20,761 bases of DNA from Methylococcaceae bacterium UBA1147 (GCA_002311315.1 DBZZ01000024.1:1-20761); one strand, 5' to 3'. Counted from the stretch's first letter, positions 1 to 8,437 are shown. The notes: generated from the letters alone by a model not told the origin. A program made the numbers and translations.

Positions 1-554
1 CTGAACACTTGCTGACTCGGTGACACACTAGGCTGCCTGCATTCGGGAAGCAGAACAAAATCGGCGACAGAAAGTGAGGGACTGAGTCATAAGTGTTCTG
101 TGTCGGGTGCTACCCGAGGGGCGGTTGATTATCAGGTCCGATTCGCCGAGGCCGCCGATTTTCGGTAACATGGAACAAGGCAGGTTTAGCATCATCAGGC
201 GTTGGGTGTAAACCCTGGCTGCCGTCTGTCTCATCCCAGTAGTACTTCCGCATTCCATCGATCACAATCAATGGCGGCTTGATCGTACTCTGTGAAAAGT
301 TGATGCGTTCAACCGGACCTTGGTCTGACTCCGATCCGGCTGGCGTCGGCTCGGTTTGTCGTGCTGTTTGACGCAAAGGGCGTACAGCCAGTCATCTAGG
401 CAGGTGCATCGGCGTGAATCCGCGAATCGGACGAACAATTGTTACTGTTTATTCTTAAACGGGTGCGAAATCCCCGTTTTACGGGGATGCAGAAAACCCT
501 GCGTCAATTTTTGAACTGACAACAAAGAAGGCCGGGTTTCCGGCGAAGAATACG
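1..554. other. Gene-poor region upstream of trpD-trpC
   Basis: No gene in this stretch can be supported. The longest open frame is on the minus strand (110-376, 88 codons). It starts with TTG, has no clear Shine-Dalgarno sequence, and its product resembles no family I recognise. No trpG-like glutamine amidotransferase end is visible on the plus strand, although trpG often precedes trpD in Gammaproteobacteria. The only structured element is the hairpin at 470-488. I found no convincing sigma-70 promoter for the downstream gene. The stretch may be true intergenic DNA or a gene decayed beyond recognition. Confidence 0.5.
470..488. repeat. Perfect 8-bp hairpin in the trpD-trpC leader
   Basis: ATCCCCGT, a TTT loop and ACGGGGAT form a perfect stem, about 65 nt before the trpD-trpC start codon. 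A second, weaker stem (GCAG/CTGC) follows at once, at about 488-501. No T-run follows, so it is not a standard rho-independent terminator. It could be a leader RNA structure or an operator. It looks like half of a type I-E CRISPR repeat, but only one copy is present. Confidence 0.45.
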
Positions 555-2468
555 ATGGAAATACAGTTGGCTTTGCAAACGGTCCTCGACAGGAAGGACT
601 TGAACGCGGAAGGCATGAGAAGTGTCATGCATACCATCATGTCCGGGAAAGCGACCGCTGCACAGATCGCGGCATTCCTTACAGCGTTACGTTGTAAGGG
701 CGAAACGGTCGAGGAGATCACTGCTGCTGCTCAGACCATGCGGGAACTGGCAGCAAGGATTCCGGTTTCGGATGAACACCTGATTGACACTTGCGGGACC
801 GGGGGTGACGGCAGCGGCACCTTCAATATCTCGACCGCAAGTGCCTTTGTAGCGGCCGCGGCGGGAGCTGTTGTTGCAAAGCACGGCAATCGTTCGGTCT
901 CCAGCCGTTCCGGCAGTGCCGACGTACTTGAAGCCGCTGGTGTCAATCTTGACCTGGATCCGGGGCAGGTCGCCCAATGTATCGAAAAAGCCGGGATCGG
1001 GTTCCTGTTTGCGCCGGTTTTCCACGGCGCCATGAAGCACGCAGCGGGTCCGCGCAAGGAAATGGGAGTGCGAACCCTGTTCAATCTGCTCGGGCCGCTG
1101 TGCAACCCGGCCGGTGCGCGCAACCAGGTTCTGGGCGTTTTCTCCGCTGACTTGCTGGAACCGATGGCGCGGGTGCTGGAACGCCTAGGAAGTCGACATG
1201 TCCTTGTGGTTCATGCCGACGATGGATTAGATGAAATCAGTATTGCCGGCCCGACAAGGATTGCCGAATTGCGCGACGGATGGTTTAGGAGTTACAGGGT
1301 TACCCCGGAGGAGCTTGGCCTGGTTCGAGCCCCGTTGACCCGGATCATGGCGGACGGGCCGCAGGAGAGTCTTGGAACGATCATCGAGGTTTTTGCCGGC
1401 GAAAAGGGTCCGGCACGAGACGTCGTGGTCATGAACGCCGGGGCGGCGATCTACGCCGCAGGCCTCGCTAACAGCATCAAGGCCGGAGTCCGGCGGGCAG
1501 AGCAGGTGATCGACGATGGTTCGGCGCGTCTCAAGCTCAATGCCTTGGTTAAGTTGAGCCGGTCCATGCAATCCACAAGATCAGGAATGGAAAGGCAGAA
1601 GATATCCGTTTCGGATAGCGTTGCGGTCGCATCTGTGACCGCCCCCTCTGTCCCGGGAAACAAGCTTCGATCGGAGAGGCCCAACATCCTGCAGAAGATC
1701 TTGGATCACAAGGCTGAAGAGATCGCACATCGAAAATCCCGCATGAGTTTTTCCGACTTGCAGGTCCAGTGCAAGGACCTTGCAAGCCCGCGAGGGTTTT
1801 ACCGGGCCCTTAGAGAACGCGTGCAGCAAGGCCTGCCGGCAGTTATTGCAGAGATCAAGAAAGCATCGCCGAGCAAGGGAGTGATCCGGGAAAATTTTCA
1901 TCCAGTACACATCGCCCGTAGCTATGAGCAGGGCGGGGCGACATGTCTGTCGGTACTGACCGACCAGAAGTTTTTCCAGGGCTCAGAGGTTTACCTGCAG
2001 CTTTCAAGAAATTCGTGCAGCCTGCCAGTCCTGAGAAAGGATTTCATCATTGATCCTTACCAGGTGGTAGAAGCCCGGGCAATCGAAGCCGACTGTATTC
2101 TTCTGATTGTCGGGGCGCTTGTAGACGGGCAGATGGGTGAGTTGGCAGGAACAGCAGCGGACCTTGGTATGGACGTGTTGGTTGAGGTGCACAATACCGA
2201 GGAGCTCGAACGCGCACTGGTGCTTGACCTGCCGCTGATCGGGATCAACAATCGCGATCTTCGCAATTTCGAAACTCGTCTGGAAACAACTCTGGAGTTG
2301 CTCGACAAGATTCCCGCAGACCGGCTGGTCGTAACCGAGAGCGGGATTCATACCCCAGCTGACGTTGAACTAATGCGTAGTCATTCGGTCAATGCTTTTC
2401 TGGTTGGAGAAGCCTTCATGAAGGCCAAAGAGCCGGGTGAAAAGCTGGGCGAACTGTTCGGGGTTTAA
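555..2468 (+). CDS. trpD-trpC: Fused anthranilate phosphoribosyltransferase / indole-3-glycerol-phosphate synthase
   Basis: This 637-residue protein joins two cytoplasmic enzymes of tryptophan synthesis. Residues about 1-340 are TrpD, which transfers phosphoribose from PRPP to anthranilate. Its landmarks are GTGGDGSGTFNIST, KHGNRSVSSRSGSADVLEAAG, FHGAMKHAAGPRKEMGVRT and DDGLDEIS. Residues about 376-637 are TrpC, an (alpha/beta)8 enzyme that closes the indole ring, with AEIKKASPSKG, CLSVLTD, VLRKDF, LVEVHNTEEL, GINNRDL and VTESGIH. Both domains are full length and keep their key motifs. A linker of about 35 residues, rich in Ser, Val and Thr, joins them, with no stop and no need for a restart. 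In many relatives trpD and trpC are separate neighbouring genes, and the E. coli fusions are TrpG-TrpD and TrpC-TrpF, so this pairing is unusual. The ATG at 555 gives a normal TrpD N-terminus, although the Shine-Dalgarno is weak. Confidence 0.95.
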   Translation: MEIQLALQTVLDRKDLNAEGMRSVMHTIMSGKATAAQIAAFLTALRCKGETVEEITAAAQTMRELAARIPVSDEHLIDTCGTGGDGSGTFNISTASAFVAAAAGAVVAKHGNRSVSSRSGSADVLEAAGVNLDLDPGQVAQCIEKAGIGFLFAPVFHGAMKHAAGPRKEMGVRTLFNLLGPLCNPAGARNQVLGVFSADLLEPMARVLERLGSRHVLVVHADDGLDEISIAGPTRIAELRDGWFRSYRVTPEELGLVRAPLTRIMADGPQESLGTIIEVFAGEKGPARDVVVMNAGAAIYAAGLANSIKAGVRRAEQVIDDGSARLKLNALVKLSRSMQSTRSGMERQKISVSDSVAVASVTAPSVPGNKLRSERPNILQKILDHKAEEIAHRKSRMSFSDLQVQCKDLASPRGFYRALRERVQQGLPAVIAEIKKASPSKGVIRENFHPVHIARSYEQGGATCLSVLTDQKFFQGSEVYLQLSRNSCSLPVLRKDFIIDPYQVVEARAIEADCILLIVGALVDGQMGELAGTAADLGMDVLVEVHNTEELERALVLDLPLIGINNRDLRNFETRLETTLELLDKIPADRLVVTESGIHTPADVELMRSHSVNAFLVGEAFMKAKEPGEKLGELFGV

Positions 2469-2617
2469 GACTTCGCCTTGGTATTGGCCGGTCCCCTGGC
2501 TGTTAATTCCGGTGTCATGGATCCGATTGCCTCTGATGGTTGGGAACGTAGATTATTTTCTGCCTGCAGTCACTAGGCGTTGGCGCCGGTTCCGGGGTTA
2601 GGCCGAACGTGGTTCGA

Positions 2618-2749
2618 TCAGCGGGTGCTGAAGACGACGATGGTTTTTCCCTTGGCGAAAATCAGGCCTTTGTTTTCGAGATCCTTCAGAACCCGGCCCG
2701 CCGCAAACGGTCCGGCCGAAACGGTTTCGACCAGTGAACATTGACGCCT
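2618..2749 (-). pseudogene. crp: 3' stump of a Crp/Vfr-type regulator gene
   Basis: The minus strand ends with a reading frame whose last residues contain GRVLKDLENKGLI and then KGKTIVVFSTR before the stop. This is the recognition-helix end and C-terminus of the cAMP receptor protein family (E. coli CRP ends GKTIVVYGTR). Just upstream (about 2699-2749) the sequence still looks like the RQE-x-GR-x-VGCSRE helix-turn-helix, but small indels scramble it. The cyclic-nucleotide domain, about three quarters of the gene, is absent: the osmC-like gene starts at 2813. The position between trpC and an OsmC gene, in opposite orientation, matches vfr in Pseudomonas as I recall it. I read this as an orthologous crp/vfr gene lost by 5' deletion and decay. 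Confidence 0.8.
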
Positions 2750-2773
2750 GAAAACGGGATTGGGTGAAAACTG

Positions 2774-2782
2774 TGCTAGACT
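2774..2782 (+). promoter_or_regulatory. Candidate extended -10 promoter of the osmC-like gene
   Basis: TGC-TAGACT fits an extended -10 element and lies 30 nt before the ATG at 2813. The -35 region at the usual distance is poor, so the call rests on the -10 element alone. Its upstream side overlaps the crp stump, so the present promoter may have formed or been trimmed when crp was deleted. Confidence 0.3.
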
Positions 2783-2812
2783 CTTTCGCCATTTTTTACA
2801 ATGAGGGGTTGT

Positions 2813-3232
2813 ATGGCAACACGGATCAAATGGATAGAAAACGCGATGTTCCTTGGCGAGAGCGAGAGTGGGCATGCGATCGTCATGGACGGTCCTCCAG
2901 AACACGGTGGACGAAACCTCGGGCCGCGCCCGATGGAAATGCTTTTGCTAGGAATGGGCGGCTGTACGACCTTTGACGTTATTCATATTCTGCAGAAGGG
3001 CCGTCATGCCGTAACCGATTGTGAAGTGGAAATCAGTGCCGAGCGCGCCGAGAGCGAACCCAAGGTATTCAGCCGAATTCATGTGCATTTCATCGTCAGC
3101 GGCAAGGGACTCACGGAGTCGGTGGTGGGCAGGGCGATCCACCTATCGTCCGAGAAGTACTGCTCGGCTTCCATCATGCTGGCCAAGTCGGTAGAAATTA
3201 CCCACGATTTCGAAATCCTGGAAAGTCACTAG
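2813..3232 (+). CDS. OsmC/YhfA-family peroxidase-like protein
   Basis: A 139-residue cytoplasmic protein of the OsmC/Ohr superfamily, closest to the YhfA branch usually found beside crp or vfr. OsmC-type proteins use two cysteines to reduce organic hydroperoxides. Both are present: Cys51 in GGCTTFD and Cys117 in SEKYCSAS, with a candidate conserved glutamate at 42 (PMEMLL). The RPMEMLLLGMGGC stretch and the ending VEITHDFEI are typical. I prefer the ATG at 2813 to the one at 2801: GAGGGG lies 4 nt before the later codon, and the protein then begins MATRIKW like its relatives. The true substrate of YhfA-type members is not settled. It stands convergent with glcF, only 45 nt away. Confidence 0.88.
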   Translation: MATRIKWIENAMFLGESESGHAIVMDGPPEHGGRNLGPRPMEMLLLGMGGCTTFDVIHILQKGRHAVTDCEVEISAERAESEPKVFSRIHVHFIVSGKGLTESVVGRAIHLSSEKYCSASIMLAKSVEITHDFEILESH

Positions 3233-3277
3233 GAACGGTTCCGATACCGGCGTCCGTCTACCGGGTCTCCGGGGCGG

Positions 3278-4555
3278 TCAGATCGTCCTCCCTGAGGTTA
3301 GTTGCCGTTCGAACAGTACGATGGGGTGGATGACCTCGATGGCCATGTCTATCTGCTTCAAGCCTGCTTTTATGTGCAGGGCGCAGCCAATGTTCGGGGT
3401 CAGCAGGTACTCGGGCCGCGTGGCCCTTGCTATTTTCAGGATGTTGTCCCTCAGTGCACTCGCCATTTCCGGGTGTTCGATCATGTAACTGCCGGCGGCA
3501 CCGCAGCAGCGAACTTGGTCCAGGGTTTCTATCGTGGCTCCCGGTATCGATGAAACAAGGGCTTTTTGTGCGTCGGCGGTCTTGAGTACGTTGTTCAGAG
3601 AACAAGGAGCGTGCAGCAGAATCGTTTTGTTCAGTGGCTGGAGCGCCATTTGACGGTCTTCGATCACCTCGCGAGCCAGTTGGCAAATGTCGACTGTTTT
3701 CGACGCGAGTTGCTCTGTTTGCGGGAAATAAGCCGGGTATTCTTTCAGCATCGCTCCGCAACCGGTGGCGAGAGTGACGATCCAATCCAGTCTCGGGCGG
3801 TCAAAAGCGCGGACATTGGCGGCCGCCAGCATTCCTGCCTTCTTGGTATCTCCGGCGTGGAGGTCCAGGGCTCCGCAGCAAGACTGCTCTGGGGGTAGCC
3901 AGACATCGAAGCCCAGTCGCCCTAGAAGCCGAATCGATGCTTCAATCGTTTCTGTGTCAAATAGTTCTCCGGTGCATCCGGTAAACAGTCCCACGCAGCC
4001 TTTCTTTGTCGAAGGAGCCGGGTAAAAGGTCTTGCGTCGGGTGTGCGGCTGGAAGTCGCTCAGGAAGGTAGTTAATTGCCGGGCCAGGTGTGATTTTTGC
4101 GAGATTGCTGCCAGCAACCTTGATGACCGGGCAAAAGCAGCAAAACGACTCGCAAATCGCGAAATCCCCTTGTTAACCAGAACGGCTCTTGAAGCAAGCA
4201 TGGTGACTTTGGCGGCGGCTCGCTGTGGGCCTTTGCCGGCCAAGGATCTGAATTCGTCGATGATCTTTGAATAGGGTACTTGAGCAGGGCATACACTCTC
4301 GCACGACCGGCATAATAGGCAGTTGTCGATGTGCCGGTGCAGTGACGAACTGGCCTTGAGATCGCCCGATGCCCATCCCTGAATCAGGGAGATTCTGCCC
4401 CGAGGTGATTCATTCTCATTCAGGGTAATTTGGTAGGTCGGACATTCTGGAAGGCAAAGGCCGCATTTGACGCAAAGGTCGGTAGCGGCCAGTAACGGCT
4501 TTTGTTTTAATGTCGCTCCTGCAAATGGCCAGCGAGTCAGTTTTAGGAGCTGCAT
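3278..4555 (-). CDS. glcF: Glycolate-oxidase-type iron-sulfur subunit
   Basis: This 425-residue protein has two 4Fe-4S ferredoxin motifs near the N-terminus (Cys28, 31, 34, 38 and Cys79, 82, 85, 89). Two cysteine-rich CCG domains follow, marked by SCCGALDLHAGD and RCCGAAGSY. This is the architecture of GlcF, which passes electrons from the flavoprotein GlcD/GlcE of glycolate oxidase toward the quinone pool at the inner membrane. No glcD or glcE is visible nearby, so the substrate could be another 2-hydroxyacid. The frame stays open upstream to 4639, but the ATG at 4555 gives the family-like start MQLLKL. The extra 28 residues are Cys-rich and unlike the family. The Shine-Dalgarno is weak for either start. 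Confidence 0.85.
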   Translation of the reverse strand: MQLLKLTRWPFAGATLKQKPLLAATDLCVKCGLCLPECPTYQITLNENESPRGRISLIQGWASGDLKASSSLHRHIDNCLLCRSCESVCPAQVPYSKIIDEFRSLAGKGPQRAAAKVTMLASRAVLVNKGISRFASRFAAFARSSRLLAAISQKSHLARQLTTFLSDFQPHTRRKTFYPAPSTKKGCVGLFTGCTGELFDTETIEASIRLLGRLGFDVWLPPEQSCCGALDLHAGDTKKAGMLAAANVRAFDRPRLDWIVTLATGCGAMLKEYPAYFPQTEQLASKTVDICQLAREVIEDRQMALQPLNKTILLHAPCSLNNVLKTADAQKALVSSIPGATIETLDQVRCCGAAGSYMIEHPEMASALRDNILKIARATRPEYLLTPNIGCALHIKAGLKQIDMAIEVIHPIVLFERQLTSGRTI

Positions 4556-4597
4556 GTCGTTTTTGAGTCGTCCTGCAATAGCAATTGGTGAAAACCT

Positions 4598-4603
4598 ATT
4601 ATA
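4598..4603 (-). promoter_or_regulatory. Candidate -10 box for glcF
   Basis: On the minus strand this reads TATAAT, an exact -10 consensus, 42 nt upstream of the preferred glcF start at 4555. No good -35 box lies 17 nt further upstream (CCAACA). The overlapping plus-strand TATTAT (4597-4602) could equally serve the divergent lipoprotein pseudogene at 4667, so this may once have been a bidirectional promoter region. Confidence 0.35.
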
Positions 4604-4666
4604 GTAAGAACAGCATACGTTGTTGGCATGACACACCAAAACAGGAGCCTCGAATCAGGGAAAAGA

Positions 4667-4955
4667 TGAATAAGTGCCTGAGCAGCGTACGCGTTATGGC
4701 CATGTTGAGTGTTTTGGTGGGATCATGGGTTGTGGTCATCCTCAGGACGGAGATAGCCAGATACCCATTATGGAAGGCTTTCCGATCTTTGCGGTTTGGC
4801 AGGTGATGGCCGAAGAGGATGTTAATCTGTAATCATTGTTTCATCGGCCTGCATCCCGGGTGTATTTCTCGGTGATGGGCAAAGGAAAGAGCTGGCACTG
4901 CTACCCTGAAGCATATTGGAGGCAACGCCCGGGACCGACCCGCAATCTCTTCTAG
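4667..4955 (+). pseudogene. Decayed small lipoprotein gene
   Basis: AGGG lies 5-8 nt before an ATG that opens a lipoprotein-like signal peptide, MNKCLSSVRVMAMLSVLVG. The lipobox then appears one frame over: from 4722 the plus strand reads IMGCGHPQDGDSQ, with Cys as expected for lipoprotein acylation. That second frame runs to TAA at 4830-4832 and, in the same frame, stays open to TAG at 4953-4955, reading protein-like text such as GKSWHCYPEAYWRQRPG. A gene of about 96 codons with one frameshift (about 4715-4722) and one in-frame stop explains all parts. The uninterrupted first frame instead gives WVVVILRTEIARY, with no lipobox. I recognise no family for the mature part. The rest of the interval to 5013 shows nothing. 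Confidence 0.5.
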
Positions 4956-5013
4956 GCGTTTGTTTCTCCGGTTTGTCAATCCTCTGATTATCGCGTTCTA
5001 AACAGCGTTGGTG

Positions 5014-7596
5014 TTATCCCCGGTTGTTTCTCAGTGCCTCGGCAGGCAAAAGCCGGGTCATTCGGTATGCCGGAACCAATCCCGCCAGAACTGCAGCCAG
5101 AATACCGCCGGCAAGTCCCTGAGCAACGATCTCGACGGGTAACTCGAAATCCATCGACCAGCCGAAGGATCTGCGGTTGATGACGTAGATCAGGACTCCG
5201 GACGTCATGGTTCCGACCGGCAGGGCAAGCAGTCCCGCGAATCCTCCCATCAGTGCGCTCTCCAGGCAAACCAGAGACCCAAGTTGTTGGGAAGTAATAC
5301 CGATCGATCGAAGGACTCCATATTCGTATACCCGGTCGAGCTGGATGGCGCTGAGCACACTGAAAACGCCCAGCACCGCGATCGATGTCGCAAGCCACTG
5401 CAGAATGCGGGTGACGGCAAATGCCTGGTCAAACACGGCCATGGATACCTTGACCACCCGTGCCTGTTCGGTCACGTTGATGATGCGTGTTGGAGTGTTC
5501 AGTGCCTGCAGTTGCCGCTTCAGGTGCCCTGGGTCCGATCCCGGCTTCATGTAAACCGAGAAAACTGAAAATCCTTCGGTGTGCCAGTGGCGCTGGAAGG
5601 TCGACCTGCTGATTCCGATCAGTCCTTGTCCGGGGTTGTAATCGGTATAGATCCCGATGACCCGGAATTCTTGCATTCCTTGACGGGTTGCCAATGGTAA
5701 CGACGAGCCAACTTTCAGATGATGATAGAAGGCATAGGATTCTGTCACGATGACAGTATCTTGGTGCGAGAAGTCCTGCCAGACACCGTCGGGCTGGACG
5801 GCGATGAAATCGAATCCATGGCGTCCTCTTGCGGTTAGCTGGTAAACTCGAAATCGGTCCTGTGCTTCTGGCCGCTGAAGGGTGTAGCGAAGCACGCTTC
5901 CAACGGCTCCGACGCTGTCGATTCCGGATATCCTCGCAAGGTCACCCTCATCAAGCGGGGCCTGGTTCATGACGGAACCCTGTCCGGCGCTGACATAGAA
6001 ATCGGCATCGAGCCGGTTTTCCAGCCAATCGCTAACCGAGTAGCGGAAACTGGCAACCATGATCTGAATGCCCACTGCCGTTGATATGGCGACCATCAGG
6101 GCGGCGACGGCAAACCCGGTCCGGCTGATGTTGGCGTCCAGAGCCCTCAGGGGCAACGCTACAACGACCCCGAACATCCGCACCACGGTCGGGTACGCGA
6201 AACGACTGAAGGCCATTAGAAGAGACGGTGTCAACAGTGCGCACCCCAGAACCAGCAACATCAGGCCAGCGAAGCCGTATGCCACGCTGGTACCGGATGC
6301 GAAGATGGTTAGCGATCCGGTAGCTACGCTTAAAATCCCAATGCCGCCACTGCGTACCACCTGTTTCCTTGTCCGCGACTCAAGACGCGAGCGAAGGCAG
6401 GCCTGGGCGGGCTCGGTCTGCATTGCCGTAGCCGCTGGAGGCAGGGCGCTTGCCACGGAAACTATCGTACCGATCATCAAGCCTTGAGCCAGGCTTGTAA
6501 AAGGGATTGTAAGTATGGGGCTGGGTAGCGGGAAGTAGACGTTGTCGATGGTATTAGCGATCAATTCCAACAGGCCGTGTGCGAACAGGGTTCCCAGCCA
6601 CAACCCAATTAGCGTGCCGATAAATCCGAGCAGTGCAGTCTCGCTGATCACCAGCATGAAGATCTGATGCCGGGAAGCGCCAATGGCTCGAAGCGTTGCA
6701 GTCAGGGGTTGTCGGCGAAGGGTAAGGAAATTGACCGTGTTATAGATCAGGAACATTCCCACCAGTAGCGACAGCAGGCTTAGGGCGGTTAGGTTTGTAT
6801 AGAATGAATCTGTGAGGTCCTGCGCATTGCGAGTCAGGCTTTGGTAGGAGATCAGAGTTGTTGTTTCGGGTAAGCGTTGTTCCAACTGTTGAACCGCGGT
6901 TGGGCTGGTACCCGATTCAGGCGCAATGACGTCGATCCGACTAATACGCCCAACTTGGCCGAGGATTTCCTGGGCGCTGCCGATATCGGTCAGGATCAGG
7001 TCTTCCATGGCCTGTTGCATCAGGCGGTCGCTGAATTTCAGTACGGTGGCAACGCGGAGCAGTTTCCGCTCCTTACCGATGCTGACAAGCAGATCTTCTC
7101 CGGCCTTGAGTTGCATCCTTTTTGCGGTGTTTTCCGAGAGAGCAACGTGGCCTGGCTGGGTCATGATCCGTGCTATGGTGGAAGGACCTTCTTCGGAAAA
7201 CGAAGCCGAAGCAAGAGCTTCTATCGATCCGAAGCCGGTTTCGGCGAACGGGTCGATTCCAATTAACCTGATTTTTTCTCCTGGTTGGTTTTCCGGCTGG
7301 ACGTATCCTTCGATCCTGGGGATCAGCCGAAAGGCCAGGTTGTCCAGCCTCAGACGGACATAGAGGCTCTCCTCGATTGTTCCGGATTGGCCGACGATGC
7401 GGTAGGACGCCTTGCCGGAGATGGTACGGGTCGCCTGAACAAAGGCCTCCATGGCACTGTCCTTGGCCAGGCCGATGGAAACGATGACCGCGACTCCGAG
7501 TGAGATTCCCATGATCGCGAGCGCGAACTGAGCGGGGTAGTGCAGTAGATAACGGTACCAGGCCAGATAGATCACCGGTAGCTTCAAACGATACAT
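5014..7596 (-). CDS. FtsX/YbbP-like ABC transporter permease, duplicated type
   Basis: An 860-residue inner-membrane protein with two copies of the MacB-type periplasmic domain plus FtsX-type membrane unit. The first membrane helix lies at about residues 22-44, followed by a periplasmic part to about 260. A helix cluster spans about 265-475 (for example LLSLLVGMFLIYNTVNF), a second periplasmic domain about 525-735, and three C-terminal helices from about 740. Such permeases (YbbP, LolC/E, MacB) do not form ordinary import channels. They use ATPase strokes to move lipids, lipoproteins or hydrophobic compounds, or to drive envelope processes. The ATPase gene lies 51 nt upstream on the same strand. 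The actual cargo cannot be read from sequence. The ATG at 7596 gives a typical short basic N-terminus, with a poor Shine-Dalgarno. Confidence 0.85.
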   Translation of the reverse strand: MYRLKLPVIYLAWYRYLLHYPAQFALAIMGISLGVAVIVSIGLAKDSAMEAFVQATRTISGKASYRIVGQSGTIEESLYVRLRLDNLAFRLIPRIEGYVQPENQPGEKIRLIGIDPFAETGFGSIEALASASFSEEGPSTIARIMTQPGHVALSENTAKRMQLKAGEDLLVSIGKERKLLRVATVLKFSDRLMQQAMEDLILTDIGSAQEILGQVGRISRIDVIAPESGTSPTAVQQLEQRLPETTTLISYQSLTRNAQDLTDSFYTNLTALSLLSLLVGMFLIYNTVNFLTLRRQPLTATLRAIGASRHQIFMLVISETALLGFIGTLIGLWLGTLFAHGLLELIANTIDNVYFPLPSPILTIPFTSLAQGLMIGTIVSVASALPPAATAMQTEPAQACLRSRLESRTRKQVVRSGGIGILSVATGSLTIFASGTSVAYGFAGLMLLVLGCALLTPSLLMAFSRFAYPTVVRMFGVVVALPLRALDANISRTGFAVAALMVAISTAVGIQIMVASFRYSVSDWLENRLDADFYVSAGQGSVMNQAPLDEGDLARISGIDSVGAVGSVLRYTLQRPEAQDRFRVYQLTARGRHGFDFIAVQPDGVWQDFSHQDTVIVTESYAFYHHLKVGSSLPLATRQGMQEFRVIGIYTDYNPGQGLIGISRSTFQRHWHTEGFSVFSVYMKPGSDPGHLKRQLQALNTPTRIINVTEQARVVKVSMAVFDQAFAVTRILQWLATSIAVLGVFSVLSAIQLDRVYEYGVLRSIGITSQQLGSLVCLESALMGGFAGLLALPVGTMTSGVLIYVINRRSFGWSMDFELPVEIVAQGLAGGILAAVLAGLVPAYRMTRLLPAEALRNNRG

Positions 7597-7647
7597 CGAG
7601 TTGGATTCATCGAGTCTGGGGAAACGACTAGTTTGACCGGAAACGGT

Positions 7648-8406
7648 TTACTTCCCGCCATAAACTGGGGGACTAACGGCTCCAGCTGTTACCACATCAT
7701 TGGCTTCAGATCGATGGCGAATTCCATCGGCTGATAGGCGTTGATCGCGGATGGTGAGGACTCGGTCGGCCCTTCCCATTACCTCCTGGCTGTGGGTGGC
7801 CATGATCAGTGTTTTTCCCGCTGCACGCACACACTGGTCGAGTAGGTCAAGGACCTCTCGTCCCGTGTCCAGGTCCAGGTTCCCGGTCGGTTCGTCCGCG
7901 AGGACGATTTCGGGTTCATGAACCAGTGCACGGGCAATGGCTACCCGCTGCTGCTGGCCACCTGAGAGTTGATCCGGAAAGTCTTTTTCGCGTTCTTCCA
8001 GGCCAACATTACGCAGTAATGAACGGATTTTCCGATCATGCAGGCTGGAGTCGATCCGATTCAACTGTAGGGGTAGCAGAAGATTCTCGCGGACGGTCAG
8101 GGTAGGGATCAGGTTGTACGACTGGAACACAAAACCGATATGCCGGCGTCGAAAAAGGGTTCTTTCTTTCTCCGAAAGAAGTGCCAGCTTGGTACTGCCG
8201 ATCGTGACTCTGCCATGGTCGGGTAGATCGATTCCAGCGATCAGGTTCAGAAGCGTGGATTTCCCGGAACCGCTGCGTCCGAGAAGAACCAGTAATTCGC
8301 CTTCGGCTATGCTGAGATTAAGCTGGTTGAAGATACATTGAGTCCTGCTTGCCTGGGAATAGGACTTGCCAATATCGCTGAGTTCGATTGTGAATCCCTT
8401 TGCCAT
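7648..8406 (-). CDS. LolD/YbbA-like ABC transporter ATPase
   Basis: A 252-residue cytoplasmic ATPase with every motif intact: Walker A GRSGSGKST (43-51), Q-loop FVFQSYN (Gln95), signature LSGGQQQR (147-154), Walker B IVLADEP (167-173) and an H-loop in MATHS. TGNLD after Walker B and the general layout place it in the MacB/LolD/YbbA branch, which pairs with FtsX-type permeases. The next gene (5014-7596) is exactly such a permease, so the two should form one transporter. It starts 31 nt after the Nudix gene stop, suggesting co-transcription. The C-terminal 25 residues or so look unstructured and run past the usual family end. Confidence 0.92.
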   Translation of the reverse strand: MAKGFTIELSDIGKSYSQASRTQCIFNQLNLSIAEGELLVLLGRSGSGKSTLLNLIAGIDLPDHGRVTIGSTKLALLSEKERTLFRRRHIGFVFQSYNLIPTLTVRENLLLPLQLNRIDSSLHDRKIRSLLRNVGLEEREKDFPDQLSGGQQQRVAIARALVHEPEIVLADEPTGNLDLDTGREVLDLLDQCVRAAGKTLIMATHSQEVMGRADRVLTIRDQRLSADGIRHRSEANDVVTAGAVSPPVYGGK

Positions 8407-8437
8407 AGCCTGTGCTCGAAAAAAGGGCGCATTATTA

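Noticed and set aside
110..376. An 88-codon minus-strand gene
   Set aside because: It starts with TTG, has no clear ribosome site and matches no family I know. It is left as unexplained intergenic sequence.
465..500. A type I-E-like CRISPR repeat
   Set aside because: The CCCCG/CGGGG hairpin resembles such repeats, but there is only one copy and no spacer pattern, so no array exists here.
4556..4639. A longer GlcF starting at 4639
   Set aside because: The extra residues are Cys-rich and unlike the family, and they overlap a good -10 box for this gene.
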